DNA of 64,000 nt from Ignelater luminosus (GCA_011009095.1 VTPC01091012.1:122773-186772), one strand, 5' to 3'. Shown: positions 25,380 to 38,329, counted from the first letter of the stretch. The notes: generated from the letters alone by a model not told the origin. Program-made: numbers and translations.

Positions 25380-26560
25380 CAGTTACCAAATCAAAATGTA
25401 GACTGCACTTGAAGCCGCACCTCTCAAAGGTAGATAACTAAAGTCGATTTATCCAGTCAAATAAATGAAAGTGATCAAGCTACGTATATCAGCAAAGATT
25501 GAAAGAGAGGAAGACGAAAAACTTTTGTCAGAAATGTTGGCCAACTATGAAAAGAGTTACTAAAATCTTAAAACCAAGTAACCATTAAAAGCAGTTGTCA
25601 CTTCTGTAGGAAAAACTATGTCTGGGTAGTAGTTCCTGCAGTGGAAACAAACGAGTCAAAAAAATGATATTTTACTATAGTACAGCAGATTAAATCGAAC
25701 GAGAAAAATACAGCTTGACTCTGCAGTAAACTATGTCAAAATGCAAATAAAACCTGATCAGTTATTTTTTTGATCGGTTGATGATCGCAAAGTAGTGCTG
25801 TCTTCAGCTATTTGTATCCAGAAGAGGTTTATTGAATGACATTAATGGATACCGTACTCGAATTAACAGCTAACAGGGTATACGCAGGAGAAATAATGGA
25901 ACAAATAGGCAAAACGTTGGTTATGTCTTTCATGGAAGAAAAACCAAAAATCCTTTACAATGTCTCAAAACCTACGTAAGAGTCTCATCATGAAGCGAGA
26001 AACACTCAAAGCCGTTCGCAGTCCCAAAATGCCTTTTTAAAGGCAGGTGAAAGTGAAGTCCCGGAAAGACAATTTTTTTCCGCTAATCACATTTACATAA
26101 CCACATCAAGATTCCTTCTCCATCATTGCCATCAGCACCCACGACAGTCAATACATATCTGACCCTCTTGTGGGAACCATCTCGAATCACACCTTCAACA
26201 CACATTCAGTCACTCCATCGCCTCCTTCGCCAGCTGTACGATGCCGAACATCACGACCGTCGACAATATCTAGCATACCGAAACGTATGAACCACTCAAC
26301 TAACAAGTCCCCCCCCCCCATGACAATAGCGTTGGCAACCCCAACTGCTAGTCATTACGTCTCAACTCTATTCGTCGAAGAGGATGACCACCAAAAGACT
26401 AAAAATATGTACGTTCGCCACCAAATTCAACCATCACAACCTCTTGTCAGAAGAGCGAAAAACCAACATATTGTGGTCGTCGTCAGTCTACATACCACGG
26501 TTAGTTGAACAGCAAAACGTGAGACTACTTCATTAAAGTACCAGCCTTAGCTAGATCAAA
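25380..26560. other. Composition-skewed stretch, unknown origin
   Basis: From about 25900 to 26520 the plus strand is rich in C and A and poor in G, with a C11 run at 26309-26319. A 112-codon plus frame (26170-26508) is open here, but its Ser/Thr/Pro/His-rich product mirrors the base skew and has no recognisable domain. The stretch may be a decayed repeat. I do not call a gene. Confidence 0.3.
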
Positions 26561-28544
26561 ACGGTGCATTAAGGGCAAAATAGACGTGAATTCCAAGTTA
26601 ATATAAATATGGCAACATGTGAAGAAAGAACCTTAAGAACGATACCAGAAGAAGTTGACAAGTATAAATGGTGCAGACTAAAAATGATACAGTCAGACAA
26701 TAGAGGGAAAAAATACGGGAACAGGTTAACAATGAAGCAGTTGCCAAGCAAAATGACTTACCTTTTCATTCCACTAAAATATCTACAAGTCATTTTCGTA
26801 AGCTCCTTTCTCATCTAGTTTTTCCGAAGTGACTGCAACAAGACTTCACGTTCACTTTCATTCTATAAATCTGCTAATTGTCCAAGATGGTGATCATCCT
26901 ATCAAGTATGGATACTGTGACCTTGTAATCTTCAAAAATTTTATTCTGTTTAATGTAGGCACATTGGCATTTCGCATTCAAATTGCCAAGTTCTAATTTT
27001 TCAATGTTTCATTTTCATCGATAGCGAATTTAGCTGATTTCTAGTTTTACGTTTAGAGCTCTTATTTGAAAAAACGAAAGCTGGTACATTTTGTAATTGG
27101 AGTAAGCAGAAAAGTTATTTCAATCAATATTGTCACAAAACTTTCCGAAGTTCATTAATTATTCTTCGTGCTGTCTGGATCAGCAAATAGCAACCCTTGT
27201 GGAAACATTTCTGTTCACCTATATATTAGCTGTGCTTGGGCTTCGAGGTATTCATTTTTATTTCTTTAACTGATAGCATTTTTCGATCGGGTGATTGGTG
27301 GGGTGCGTCTATCCTAAGTTTCGCTCTTATTCAATGTATTGCAAAGTAAAATCAACCACGAGAATAGCTGTTACATTTCAACCAGTTCTTCGATACTTGG
27401 AGCTTTCGCAATAGAGACATTTCTCGATCTCATTTGGAAAATGAAAGGTATCATAACTTACTTTTATGTGTTGTGTCACCATAAGTAGGTATTCGTAAAC
27501 ATTATAATATTAATGCAAATATGACCATTAAAACCAATTCCATCTACATACCGACTGTTTAAAAGTTTAGAATCCATATGCAAATACGCATGTTAAGTAT
27601 TTAGTTAGCTAGAATCTGTGCGGTGGTAAAGTTCAAATTACGCGTTTACAGTCAGCCAACAGATACTCACATTCAAACTTACAAATAGTCTTTACCTACG
27701 TTGGGCAGTCAAATTTTAAGATTTCTTCAAGACGATAAACAAATACAAACCTTTCTATTACAGAGAAGAGAGTAAATTCATCAATAAGATTTTTATATAT
27801 ACATGAAATTCTTAAAGCTAAAACTTGATACATTTTCCTAAAGAAATACCTATTTACATTTAAACCTTAAAAAGAAGGAAAAGATAAATTTAGTTAGGAG
27901 TTAATGCTATTACTTCAGAGCAACTAAGCAAGAGATATAGCAGGTCTGTTTTATATTTAAGATACTTTGTCTAAGGGAAAAAAAACCTAAGAGAAAAACT
28001 AGCTTACGAATGGGAACGTGAGTTTGTTTTATAACAGCAAGAGTCAATATCGGATTTCCTAGTAAGTAATACAATTTTAGACACGATTAATCACATCAGG
28101 GACCTACGAAGTTAACAAGAAAGATTTCGACCTGTTTAAGTCCTTAGAGACACCAAGGGTGCGTTGACACCGGACTATGATCTTGAAAATAACAAATTAA
28201 GCTCAGTCAATTTCCTTATTGGAAAATATACTTTCAAATTTTGATACCAAAATTACTTTTCGCAATCTCGATCCAATCATAGTAAATCTATTTTCAATAA
28301 GAATATACTACTAAAAGTATATCAGTTATAAATATCGGAACTCAAAATACAGATTTTGCCTAATTAATTTTAAAAAACCAACCTCACCCTTAGCGAGACA
28401 TTTTTCGTGTAGGTGCGTACACACAGATAACCACATTAAATAATTGATTACACAGAGATTATAGCTCTTCTTTTTTACTTTTAACATTACCCGAGCAAAA
28501 TTTATTCTCAACCTACATCAACAAAAAAGAACTTGAATTTTTGT
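26561..28544. other. AT-rich non-coding DNA
   Basis: No gene is supported. Two overlapping opposite frames near 26569-26818 shadow one another. Nothing else stands out up to the GC-rich palindrome at 28545. Confidence 0.5.
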
Positions 28545-28710
28545 AATCAGGAGACGCAGGCGCGTGTATGTAAGGTCTGTAAAGCGACGCTGCTCCGATT
28601 TTCCACTGACATACATCGTGGCGTCGCGACGCTCTTCAGACGCATACGGCACGTCGCTTAGAAAACACGCGGACGCAAAACGTCAGTGGAAAAGAGCGCG
28701 AGTTTGAAAA
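28545..28710. repeat. GC-rich palindromic element, MITE-like
   Basis: In AT-rich surroundings this block is full of CGACGC, GCGTCGCGACGC and CACGCGGACGC words. The 12-mer TTTTCCACTGAC (28599-28610) returns as its exact inverse GTCAGTGGAAAA (28682-28693), and the bases outside the arms remain partly symmetrical. About 150 bases, non-coding and self-complementary: the profile of a miniature inverted-repeat element or its end. The family is not assigned. It lies about 0.7 kb upstream of the receptor start codon. Confidence 0.45.
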
Positions 28711-28829
28711 ACTTTTTACGTTCATCAAACTTTTTAACTTCTTTAAAAGCATGTCTTGTTTAACTTGATGTAAATAATTGAAAGTGAAAAATACGAACAA
28801 TAATGACGGTTAATAAAAAAATAATTTAT

Positions 28830-29349
28830 GGGAAAGTAAATTATGAACGGAAAGGGGGGAGAAACGTTTGCAGGAAAATCGCGTCGGAGTTTGAATAGTT
28901 CATGATTTACAACGTAGGGCTGTTGTTAATGAAAACCTAGGGTTATAAGTCGGCCACGTGCGTCAGGTTCGTTGTAATTAATAGGCATAATAAATTACAT
29001 TTAATATCCATTGTTTGCCAACATCAGAATGGAATCCACCACCATCATCATCCGCCGATACCAACAGCTCAATTTTAAATGAAATCCACAAAGTTAATAA
29101 CATACGTAATTAACCTCGCTGAAACCCCTTTTTTCAGGATCACAAAAAACTGAATGGTAAATCCTTTGGTTAATCTTTTCCAATATAGTGCTCGAAAATA
29201 AAACAAAATCACTTTTGACGCGAGCTAAAAAAAAGTAATTAAATCGGGTATTAAACATTTTCCACTCGAGTTAATTGAATCTGATCACGAAGAGATAAAA
29301 TATATCCCCTCGCTCCTGAGTGTTTTTTAATTTTGAAAATGTTTTTTAG
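28830..29349 (+). promoter_or_regulatory. 5' flank of the 5-HT2 receptor exon
   Basis: The stretch upstream of the receptor start codon holds a CACGTG E-box (28955-28960), a SOX-type CCATTGTTT (29008-29016), a short CCACCACCATCATCATC tract (29037-29053) and several TAATTA cores. A pyrimidine-rich GTTTTTTAG at 29341-29349 could be the acceptor of a 5'-untranslated exon. If so, the true promoter lies further upstream and this stretch is the end of a 5' intron. No clear TATA box or Inr/DPE pair was found. Confidence 0.3.
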
Positions 29350-29410
29350 ATTAAAGTGCAAGTTCAAGACTGCATCTAATTAAATTTTTCAATTTAAAAG
29401 AAGCGAAATA
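29350..29410 (+). other. Probable 5' untranslated leader of the receptor exon
   Basis: These 61 bases lie between a plausible acceptor AG and the start codon. An in-frame TAA at 29381-29383, ten codons before the ATG, shows that the open frame cannot extend upstream without a splice inside the leader. The start context (AATAATGTC) has A at -3, suitable for insects. Confidence 0.4.
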
Positions 29411-29702
29411 ATGTCGGAAGACGACAAAGTGTATTATAAAGCGACAATAATTTACAACAATGTATCGGCTGCGGGATTAAATCGTACAGATGGATCTCAA
29501 CAAGAATTTAACAATTGGTGGGGCCTTTTGGCCCTTGTTTTGGTGGTTGGAACTGCTGCTGGTAACATATTGGTGTGCCTAGCCATAACGTGGGAGCGAC
29601 GTCTTCAAAATGTTACTAATTACTTCTTAATGTCTTTGGCCATCACTGATCTCATGGTCGCCATTCTAGTCATGCCACTTGGTATTTTAACATTAGTACG
29701 TG
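29411..29702 (+). CDS. 5-HT2-type serotonin receptor, first coding exon
   Basis: This encodes the N-terminal part of a rhodopsin-class amine GPCR acting at the plasma membrane of neurons and other cells. The family binds serotonin and couples through Gq. Residues 1-36 form a short extracellular tail with two N-glycosylation sequons (N17-V-S, N24-R-T). TM1 spans about 37-60 and carries the GN motif (N52, position 1.50). The loop WERRLQNVTNYF leads to TM2 with SLAITDLMVAILVMP, in which D80 is the conserved 2.50 aspartate. The loop and TM2 words are almost diagnostic for insect 5-HT2 receptors; dopamine and octopamine receptors differ here. Whether it is the alpha or beta paralogue cannot be decided. 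The exon ends after the first base of a glycine codon, at a perfect GTAAGT donor. TM3-TM7 are not seen in the window. The ATG at 29411 is chosen because of the in-frame stop 30 bases upstream. Confidence 0.93.
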
Positions 29703-29708
29703 GTAAGT
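29703..29708 (+). other. 5' splice donor GTAAGT, phase 1
   Basis: The sequence CGTG|GTAAGT is a consensus donor. The frame stays open only eight more codons into the intron before TAG, as expected. The split glycine codon sits where 5-HT2 receptors continue into the Gly-Tyr-Phe-Pro loop before TM3, so the intron position agrees with the family. Confidence 0.9.
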
Positions 29709-32700
29709 ACGGTGATGGTTTTAGATAGATGTTTTAATTCGGTAAACTTCAAACAATAAAAAAAGAGAAACTTTTATGTAACATCCTGAACCGGGACTTC
29801 AAATTTGGCAAAAGTTCCTAATTTGTTTTTAGAATCGTTTTCTAATAATAGCGAAGACCCATTAAAAATACATTATCTTGCAAAATATCTTTTCTTAAAC
29901 GATCGATATTATTTATATCTTCCTTCTACTGTTCGATAAAATAATTCCTAATATCTCTTCAAACAAAATAAGAATGTTAGAGAAATTCTTCTGTTACCTC
30001 TGCAAACTAATTGAATTCATCACGCGTCATTTACTAAAACAAACAACTTTATCTAAGTCCTCCAAGTCCAATTAAGAGAGCGTTCCTGGGTAAAACTAGC
30101 AGATGGAATTTTAGAGGGTTAAAATGGCACAGTAAAAGAGATAAAAGAGACATACACAAAGAGGTAAAATACAAACATGACATTAATTTCGTTCACGGTG
30201 TGTGAAAATCAAGAAGGGGGGAACAAAAGTCGAAGATGAGAAATGGGACATGTGGATAAACCTACGGTTTGATTGAGTCATCAAGAGGGTAATTTGATAC
30301 CGAGAGGGCAAGCACTTGAAGAAAATAAAATGGATAATAGAACTCGAACCGTTCTAATCAATTCATGTGGAAAAGGGCACGCGGGTGAAAACGATCTTTA
30401 GGGGATTTTTGCGGTGGGATTTATTTTTTCGTTTCACGGAGAAAAATATTATTTTAAGAATTACAACCCTTGGAAAGGTTTTGAGAAGCGTTCGGTCTAA
30501 ACTTCTGTAGAAATAATTAATTACACGTATATGCTGCAGGTTGCCTTTCATTTGGACAGAGAGAAAGAATCGGAAATGAGCTAATTTTCAACTCATCATG
30601 CTAAAAGTGGGCATTTTTTCTTAGCACTAATTAGTAAAAAGTTATAAATGAGCTAAAAAATATAACTCTCTTTCCATCTACTAAGTCTTTTTTTCTAAAT
30701 ATCATAAGCCCTTTTTAATTAAAAAAAAAAGCTCGTGATTCCGCTGGATCGTTGGAAAGAGAAAAAGTAAAAGTAAAGGACGGAATCTTCCGTTACTGTT
30801 ATTTTTATTGAAAATGAAATATCTAAAAATAACAAAATCTTGCATTCAAATTTTCCAAGGACTAATTGAATAGAGTTTTTAATTTCTTTTTATTAAATAA
30901 GTTCATCTATTGGGGATAAGACCATTGTACATCATGTACTTAAATCGGTATCAGAAAAAACATCAAAAACTATAATCCCGGGAATTTCTCAAATAAAAGT
31001 GTTAACACAAGAATATTTTAGGTTATTTACCGATTTATAGCCTCCATATGCAGAATATTTTAAGCTAAATTCATTTTAATTGGATTTATTAAAACCAACT
31101 AAATAGTGCACCAATAGAAAAACAAGCAACATCAAAGCACACTTTGTTATCAAACAATTTATGTCATTCTGCATGAAACTAAATAAACAGACGTCAAACT
31201 CATCAAACGTAAATAAAAGTAACAGATAATAAAATATTTAATATTTACAAAGACATTTACAGACTGCAATTTCTATTCTCAAATGCAATTCGTTATTTAA
31301 TCAGCAAATAAATAACTGCAACATGTGGATAAGCCCGATAATAAATTCCAATAAATCTCTATTGTAGGCTTAATATGAAAAAATAAATAATAAAAACAAG
31401 ATCAAGAGAAAAAGAGGAAAAATCTCTAGTAGCAGTTAATTGGTTTAAACGATGAGCCCTTTCTACCATCTGTAAAAATCACGACTTCTCCCAGTGGCAA
31501 TTCCATCGAGCTACCAGACATGTAGGGTCAGTGAAAAGGATTTTCCTTATCAAACCCTCTGTAATATAAGGGATATTTTGGCTTAAAGGAATTACCTACT
31601 GTTAAGTCCAGCTTGTTAGTCATTAAACCTTACAAAAGGTTATCTCTGACCAGCAGAAGCAACGAAGCGTTTTTACTTTTAAAACCTACACGTAACATCC
31701 ATGGAAATCGGATTTATAATTAATTTTAATACCTAGTACTGAGGATTTTAAAGTAGCAAAGCAAAAATAATTTTTGTTTACTAAGCATGCAATAAAGGGA
31801 GAAAACAAATTTCAGACCGTTTAATATATTACTACTTTAATGGTGATTTAATAGTCACGCGAACAAATGTGATACATTTTTGGCCAAGGCGTTGAAAATT
31901 GTGTTTCGCATTCAATTTCCCTTTAATAATTAGAGACATTTTTCTTTTCGAACCAACGAGTTAAGTTCATTTGAAGATCACAGAAGAAAAAAAACAAAAC
32001 CCGAGAGGGACTTCATAAATAAACAGAAAAATTAACTTCATTTTAAAAAGAAACTAAAAGAAAACAGAAGTTCTTAATATAAAGCTTTTGAAAAACCAAA
32101 CTTTAACCGCTTGGTATTTCAACGGTATTAAAAGCGGGGCGTTATTACATTTTCATTTCATTTTAAGTAATCAAATTTATTAGTACGGGAAATGCGAGTA
32201 GAAAATGAAGGCAAAACATTATCTCGCTATTTTACCACAAAGCGCGGGATCAGATTACCCAAGCAAACATTTTTTTAGGTATTAAAAACACAGTTAACCG
32301 CATTATTTAGTTACAAGAGAAAAAATAACAAAGGAAATGACGCGATGTTAAAAAGAAACGTAAAATGAAAACTAATCAGAACTGAACTCTTCCCATTACT
32401 GCAACAGTTGGTTGAAATTTGAATCTCGAATACGAAATTTTCCTTCCGTAGGCGTTATTTTAGTTTGATTTCCATTTACATAAAAAAATCAAAGTTTAAT
32501 GGAAGGCGAGGAAAGTGAATGAAAATTTAATGACACCTCTGCCAAATGCCACTCAAATGAAACGCAGATCTACTATTTAGAAATTATTGTTTTCGTCTTT
32601 TATTGATCTACAGGAAATTGTAACAATATAACACGTAAAGGTATGAGAGGAAATTCTAGAATAACCTCATTTACTGAAAGCTGTTCAAAATTAAATGTAA

Positions 32701-33145
32701 GAATGAAAGACACAGCGAAGAAAGCCACTCAGACGACATTACTTGAATTATATTACCTGATACATAAAACCCTTGCAAAAATCTATTAGCTCTTCTGAAG
32801 ATATTTTTTCAGAACTGGGTGATTTTTTTTATATCAGTCCAGTGTAGACAAGATTCGCCACATATCATACTGTATGTCGAAAGCATTTCGCTAACTATTG
32901 GAAAATGCACCGAACTATTTAAATGGTGGTCTTGGACGTGGGTAAAAGGAATGCACGCTAACATAGTTTTAAATTGCGAAAATATAATAATTTATAACAT
33001 TAACTAAATTATAAACGTAACCTCGAATCCAAACGAGGTAGTCGTAATAATGCAAGTTTCTGACAAAAATCCAAAACCTTCATTTATCTTCGATCTAAAT
33101 CACTATTTAAATCATTATACTAAAAATCAATACAATCAGTACCTA
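29709..33145. other. Presumed receptor intron, AT-rich
   Basis: No exon is recognisable. I searched by eye for the TM3/DRY exon (words such as CLTWICLDVLFCT or SVDRYLSL) and found none. Short frames at 30363-30551 (-) and 32819-33007 (+) are featureless. Confidence 0.5.
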
Positions 33146-34124
33146 AAACAAATTGGAAGAGGACCAATTTATAAATTGTAAAGAATGTACCAGAGCAGTT
33201 CGGTCAGGATACACATTCCTCTCTCGTACAGGTACTGCTAATTGTCTAAAATGTCTGTGGATGATGATATGATTTCTTTTTGGCTTAGATTCTTGCTGTA
33301 TCCTGCTTGCTTTATTCAATCTGATACACTTGAATAATTCTATTACTATCTATTACTAGTAGCTTGCAAAATGCAACGACTATTACGCTTAGACTTAGAA
33401 ACTGCTAAAAACATGATATTGCTACAATTAAAAGCAAATCTACTGATCTACTGATAAATGCATATTGATGGTATAAATAATGATACATCAAAGAAAATTT
33501 GAGAAAAACTAACGTGATAATTGGAAAGATTCAATTTTCATTTTACATGGAATCTATTTCATTTAACATTTTGAATATTCCAGATGTATCAAAATACCTC
33601 AAATTAGGAAAAGTGATGACACAAGTAAGAGAGCAAATTTAATAAAAGTAAGTTTTTTTTGAACAACAATTTTTGGAACAAATTCAAGAAAAAGAAAAGA
33701 ATTCAAAAAAAAACAAAATAATTTTTTTGTAGCGCGGTTCTCTTGGACCTCATTGCTCGCACTACTAATCGACATTTTGCTATCAACTAGAATTTAGCCA
33801 GATCTGAAGGTACTCCAACCCCTGGTAGGGATTTTATTATATGAAACTGAAATGTTTGTTTTGATGGTTCAACGTATATGGTTGTATGAATATAGCTAGA
33901 ATTGCATGGTTAATCTAATACTTGAAAAAGCCTTATTCAAGTGTATCAGGTTGAATAAAGCAAGCAGGAGACGGCAAGACTCTAAGCCAAAAAGAAATCG
34001 TATCATCCACAGACATTTTAGACAATTAGTAGTACCAGTAAGAAAGAGAAATGTGTATCCTGACCGAACTCCTCCGATACATTCTTTACAATTTATAAGT
34101 TGGGCCTCCTCCAAACAGATTTGC
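33146..34124. repeat. Long inverted repeat, two ~190-bp arms
   Basis: The arm at 33146-33336 reappears in reverse orientation at 33934-34124, close to nine bases in ten identical by eye, with a 3-base length difference. About 600 unrelated bases lie between. Sequence beyond the arms diverges at once on the inner side and gradually on the outer side. A transcript of this intron could fold into a long, slightly mismatched hairpin. It may equally be two copies of one interspersed repeat that inserted in opposite orientation. The open frames of 75-76 codons within the right arm (33896-34133) are by-products of the repeat and match no protein I know. Confidence 0.75.
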
Positions 34125-37100
34125 AAACTTTGAACTTTTATGATGATAAATCCAACACGGTTATTAATTCAAAAGTACACAAAGGGCTATAAGAAATTTG
34201 AATTTGTTGAAAGATAAGCAGATTTTCAAAAAAGACAATCAATCAAAAAATGAGCAACGTGGTAGAATTGAATCTTAAAAATTTGCAGGCAAAATAGATC
34301 CGAAATCAGACAGTTGCACAAAGAGGTCATGTGCAATCTGCGTCCAAAGTGTCGTTCATCACCCAGAGCGAAACAGGAGTCTAACAAGAAAGTCTAGATC
34401 ATATATTCAAGGCGAAAAACTGTAAATGAAGAACTTATGTTGAAGACGGCACAAGAAACTTTATATCCTTAGTGTTTCAAGATTCCTATTAATACACAAC
34501 TGATTGCCATTGACACGAGAAGAAAGCGTGTTAGTTACCAAGCAATTAAATGCATTGTAATTGGAAAACCAGCTATTCTGATAAACTCGCTGGTAAAGAT
34601 TCGGAATGGCTACAGTAAAATTGAACAACTTCGAAAAGTGAAAGAAGGCACACCAAAGAAATAACACTAAACAGGAAACAACTGCGGAAATCGGTGGAAT
34701 CAATTCCAGACTATCTAAAATATTAAAAGCAATTCATAACGTCTGCAAACATGGCAGGAAATGCTTCTATTCATTTCTTAAATGGTTCTCTTCAAGCGTG
34801 CCTTGAAAAGTCTAATTTAAAGAAAATCATTACGTGTAAATACCTTCCTGTCTAAGAATATATGAAATATTGGTCTGAAAACCGTCAGAATGTTGAATGG
34901 TTGACTTCTTTTGAATTCCCCATCGTTTATAACACTTCCCCTTTCTGATCTCGAGAAAACCATATTTTCCCCACACAAAGTACGTGTACAAATTAATTCT
35001 ATGTAAAAGTATAGGAAGTTGTATGTACTTAACTTCTGCATGAAACATCAAACGAAACAAATTGAGAATTAATATTGATATTCCGAAAATAGAAACTGCT
35101 TTGAAAACGTCCAATTAGTATTATGTAACAAATTAATATGAAACATGCATGGAAAATATTAGAAAATCGCCGGATATTAAAAAAGAAATAAGTGCTAGGA
35201 AAAACCAACACTGTTGTTGTTTTTTCTAAACTATATTTCTGCACATGTAATAGCACAGATAACGAGATACCATCATTAGTAAAATTAATGTTCTCGCGAA
35301 CACGAACGAACACGTGAGGATTTTCAGATTACTCGAAGGGCAAAATCGATTAACCCCATTGCCACTAATTTAAAGCAGAATTTTCTATTCATAGTGCGAT
35401 AAAAGAGAGACGACGAATAATGCATGTAATGAGCACGTAGTTTAATTCAATTGCGGCTGTTGTACTAGACAAATAAACTGATGTACTAAAAGTTTCACAA
35501 TGATGAAAATTTACAATGACTTTGAAAACACATTAAAACTGAAAAAACATTTTGATAGCCATTTGACATGTTTTAAAAAGAATTAACGTGTGGGTGACCA
35601 TTTTAATCTGCATAACGTATAAAAACCAACAGGCAATATTAACTTCGACATGTGTATATTATGCATCCAACAAAAAAAAAAAGTCGAAAATGTAAATAAA
35701 TGTAGGCTTGAAAACCTACGAAAGCGCGTGCTTACTACTCTAAAATGTAAATCAGACCCAAAAGAGTCCCTTTTCCCAGAAAAAATCATAACTTTCAGCA
35801 GGTGATTTTGAAACACGTTAATAAAATTTTCAGATATTATGTATGATGAAGGTACTTTTTGCGGCTTCCGTTATTAAAAGTTTTATCACTTTTTTTGTCT
35901 TCTCCTTTTTCCATTATTTTTTGACACTTTAATATGTTAATACAAAAGTCATTAGCTGAAACTTTGTAAATTATTTTGACCTCCGTTGTATAAAATTTGC
36001 ATTAAAAAGCAAAGTGTGTGTCCCACATTCAGAGAACTTTATTCCTTCCAAATGGAAATAAAAATAAAACACTCTCGATTTCGGAAATGTACTTTACACT
36101 AACAAACTACAACAATAAGAAAGAAGAAACATCAAACTGTGTAACATTTTTAAGAAGAGATTCTTCTATTTAGGAGTCAATAGGACGCGATTTAAAGTAA
36201 TATCTGATCTTGAGTTGAATGTCAATGGCGCGAAAAATTTCAGGTTAAAGCAACAGGAATGAAAAAGGTTTCGAGAACGTTGACGTTTAGGATTTATCCC
36301 GAAGTAGTAGGGAAGAGGTCTTTTCCATTCAGAAAATTTTTGCTCCTGCTTGAAGGTGATAGCCACTCATCCCTTCCTTCGTGTAAGAAAAGATCTTAGT
36401 CACTGATATACCGGAAAATCCTGTTAGCCAAAATCGGATTCGGTGGTAGAAACGATATTGTCGGTCGTCTTTGTGTAATTTATACATTAAGAATTTATTT
36501 CTTTAAATTTCCTGTTTCTTCTTCTCTTTAGATTCTCATTGTTCTTAGCAGTTTTGAATTTTAAATTATTAATTTACACTTGTTTGGAAATGTAGAGAAT
36601 TTTTCTTCCTAATAAAATATTTATGGGTATAAAAGCAAGGTGAAAAACAAAAACTATTAAGAAAATTAAAAATGTACTCAAACAGATAAGAAGCTTAGTA
36701 TCTTCAAATTTTATATAAGTGAAAATATTCATGAAAGGAGAAAATTGGAAAATTAAAAATAAACATCTAATATTGACGTTGGTTATAAGTCAACAACCGT
36801 AAAGTTAAACTAAATTATTAGACGAGGACGCGATAATTGGTTATTTTCAATTTATACGTTAACAGGTATAGAAATATATTCAAACACTTAAAATAGACCG
36901 TTTTCCTGTTAATATTTAATCACAATAAAATATAATTAAGCAAGAAGGTTCTGGTTTTCATCAATAAAATTATTACCAATTCTAAAATGCAGAGCACACT
37001 GTTTAGAAATTCCTAGTCGAAGTTAGTAAACCGGAATATTTAGTCTAGAGTAGACACTTCACATCAGAATCCCTAAAGTTTATCAGGTTTGCAAAATTCT

Positions 37101-38221
37101 TAAATTATAAGCAGTAACCGAATAAATCTTTCAAAGCCTACTGTAGAGTAATTCTGCAATGCGACAAAACAATCCCTAGAGTGTCGGCTTTTTTTTTCAC
37201 TGAAGATTTTGAACATCACAGCCATGTGTCTGTGGAAAGGCTAAATAGTAAACATCGGAGACAAGAGAAGCGTTTCAAATTTCGTTGATTAAAAAGTGCG
37301 ATATTGTTAATGAAACATTATACAGGATGTTTCAGAATACAACTTATATTTTTTTCATTAAATTATATAACAATGTTACCTCGATGCTTTTGTTTCTTTG
37401 AAAAAAAAAAATCACAATTTACTAGGCATTTTCCTTACAACAAAGATACTTGAATTTCTTCAAAGATGAATTTCTCTAAAGCAGATTACACTACGAGAAA
37501 ATGTTAAACCAGATTGGTTTTTGTTTTTATACAAATATAGACTAATCACTTTTTTCTTTTTTTTGGGGCACCTACTTTGATTTTGATGCTATTGAATTGT
37601 ACTTTTAAAATGCTTTTTCATGCTAGAAAATTTTACGTATAGATCGTTATTCTTATCCTTGTATTTTGTAAAGTTGTCAGTTAGTTTAAAGGCAAGTAAA
37701 ACTTATCATTTCCTATGTACATGATGTTTTTATTTACTCCTGAATATTCATCCTTAATAATGATTCATTCATGCATTCAAGAAGATTTCAGAAAATAGAA
37801 TTTTACTTAAAAACAACGTATTATTACAAGAACATTTCTTTACTTGTTTTCAGGCATTGGCACTACTACGGTCATTAGACAAGCCGATATCTAGAACCGT
37901 GGAGTTTTCCTTCATTCCACTAACAATAGAATTTTATATAACTGAAAACTATTTTCAATATGCAATATTGTATTCAACACGAAAGCTGCGATTTTACTTA
38001 CCTATCGGATGAGAAGATGTGTTCTCTGAATTCTCACCACTTTTCAATAAGGGTGTCTGATAGAAGCATCAAACATAAAAACCTAGAAAATCCTAAGAGT
38101 TTCACAGTAAGAAAGTTATTGAAATGATTGTGAACTTTGACATTCTGAATATCTGCGAAACGGTGTGCATGAAGGAGAGTTCATCATAAAAGTTTTTTGT
38201 TGATCTTAGACCAAGTGATTA
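34125..38221. other. Presumed intron, AT-rich, some worn repeat
   Basis: Positions 34200-34760 are less AT-rich and partly open on the plus strand, with pieces such as DTRRKRVSYQAIKCIVIGK near 34514-34570. They may be a decayed element continuing from the inverted repeat, but no family is recognised. At 37319 a TATACAGGATGTTTCAGAATAC word resembles the start of small insect repeats; no matching end was found. Overlapping minus-strand frames at 34817-35313 look like chance. Confidence 0.4.
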
Positions 38222-38254
38222 GCGAGTGGGCTAAAAGTATCCGGAAAAATGTAT
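38222..38254. repeat. Terminal inverted repeat of the mariner, left
   Basis: The repeat begins GCGAGTGGGCTAAAAGTAT next to the TA at 38220-38221 and pairs with 39377-39409. Confidence 0.85.
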
Positions 38255-38329
38255 AAAACGATTAAATAAAAAAGATACAAATTGAAGGTAAATTAACTTT
38301 ATTTGCAAACTCAACAATATTTCCTGGCT

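Noticed and set aside
26170-26508. 112-codon plus-strand open frame, Ser/Thr/Pro-rich
   Set aside because: It follows the C/A skew of the DNA, spans a C11 run and has no recognisable domain. Composition explains it.
34817-35313. Overlapping 74-94-codon minus-strand frames
   Set aside because: Adjacent frames are open at once because the sequence is AT-rich in a T/A pattern; products are hydrophobic and Lys/Ile-rich without domain order.
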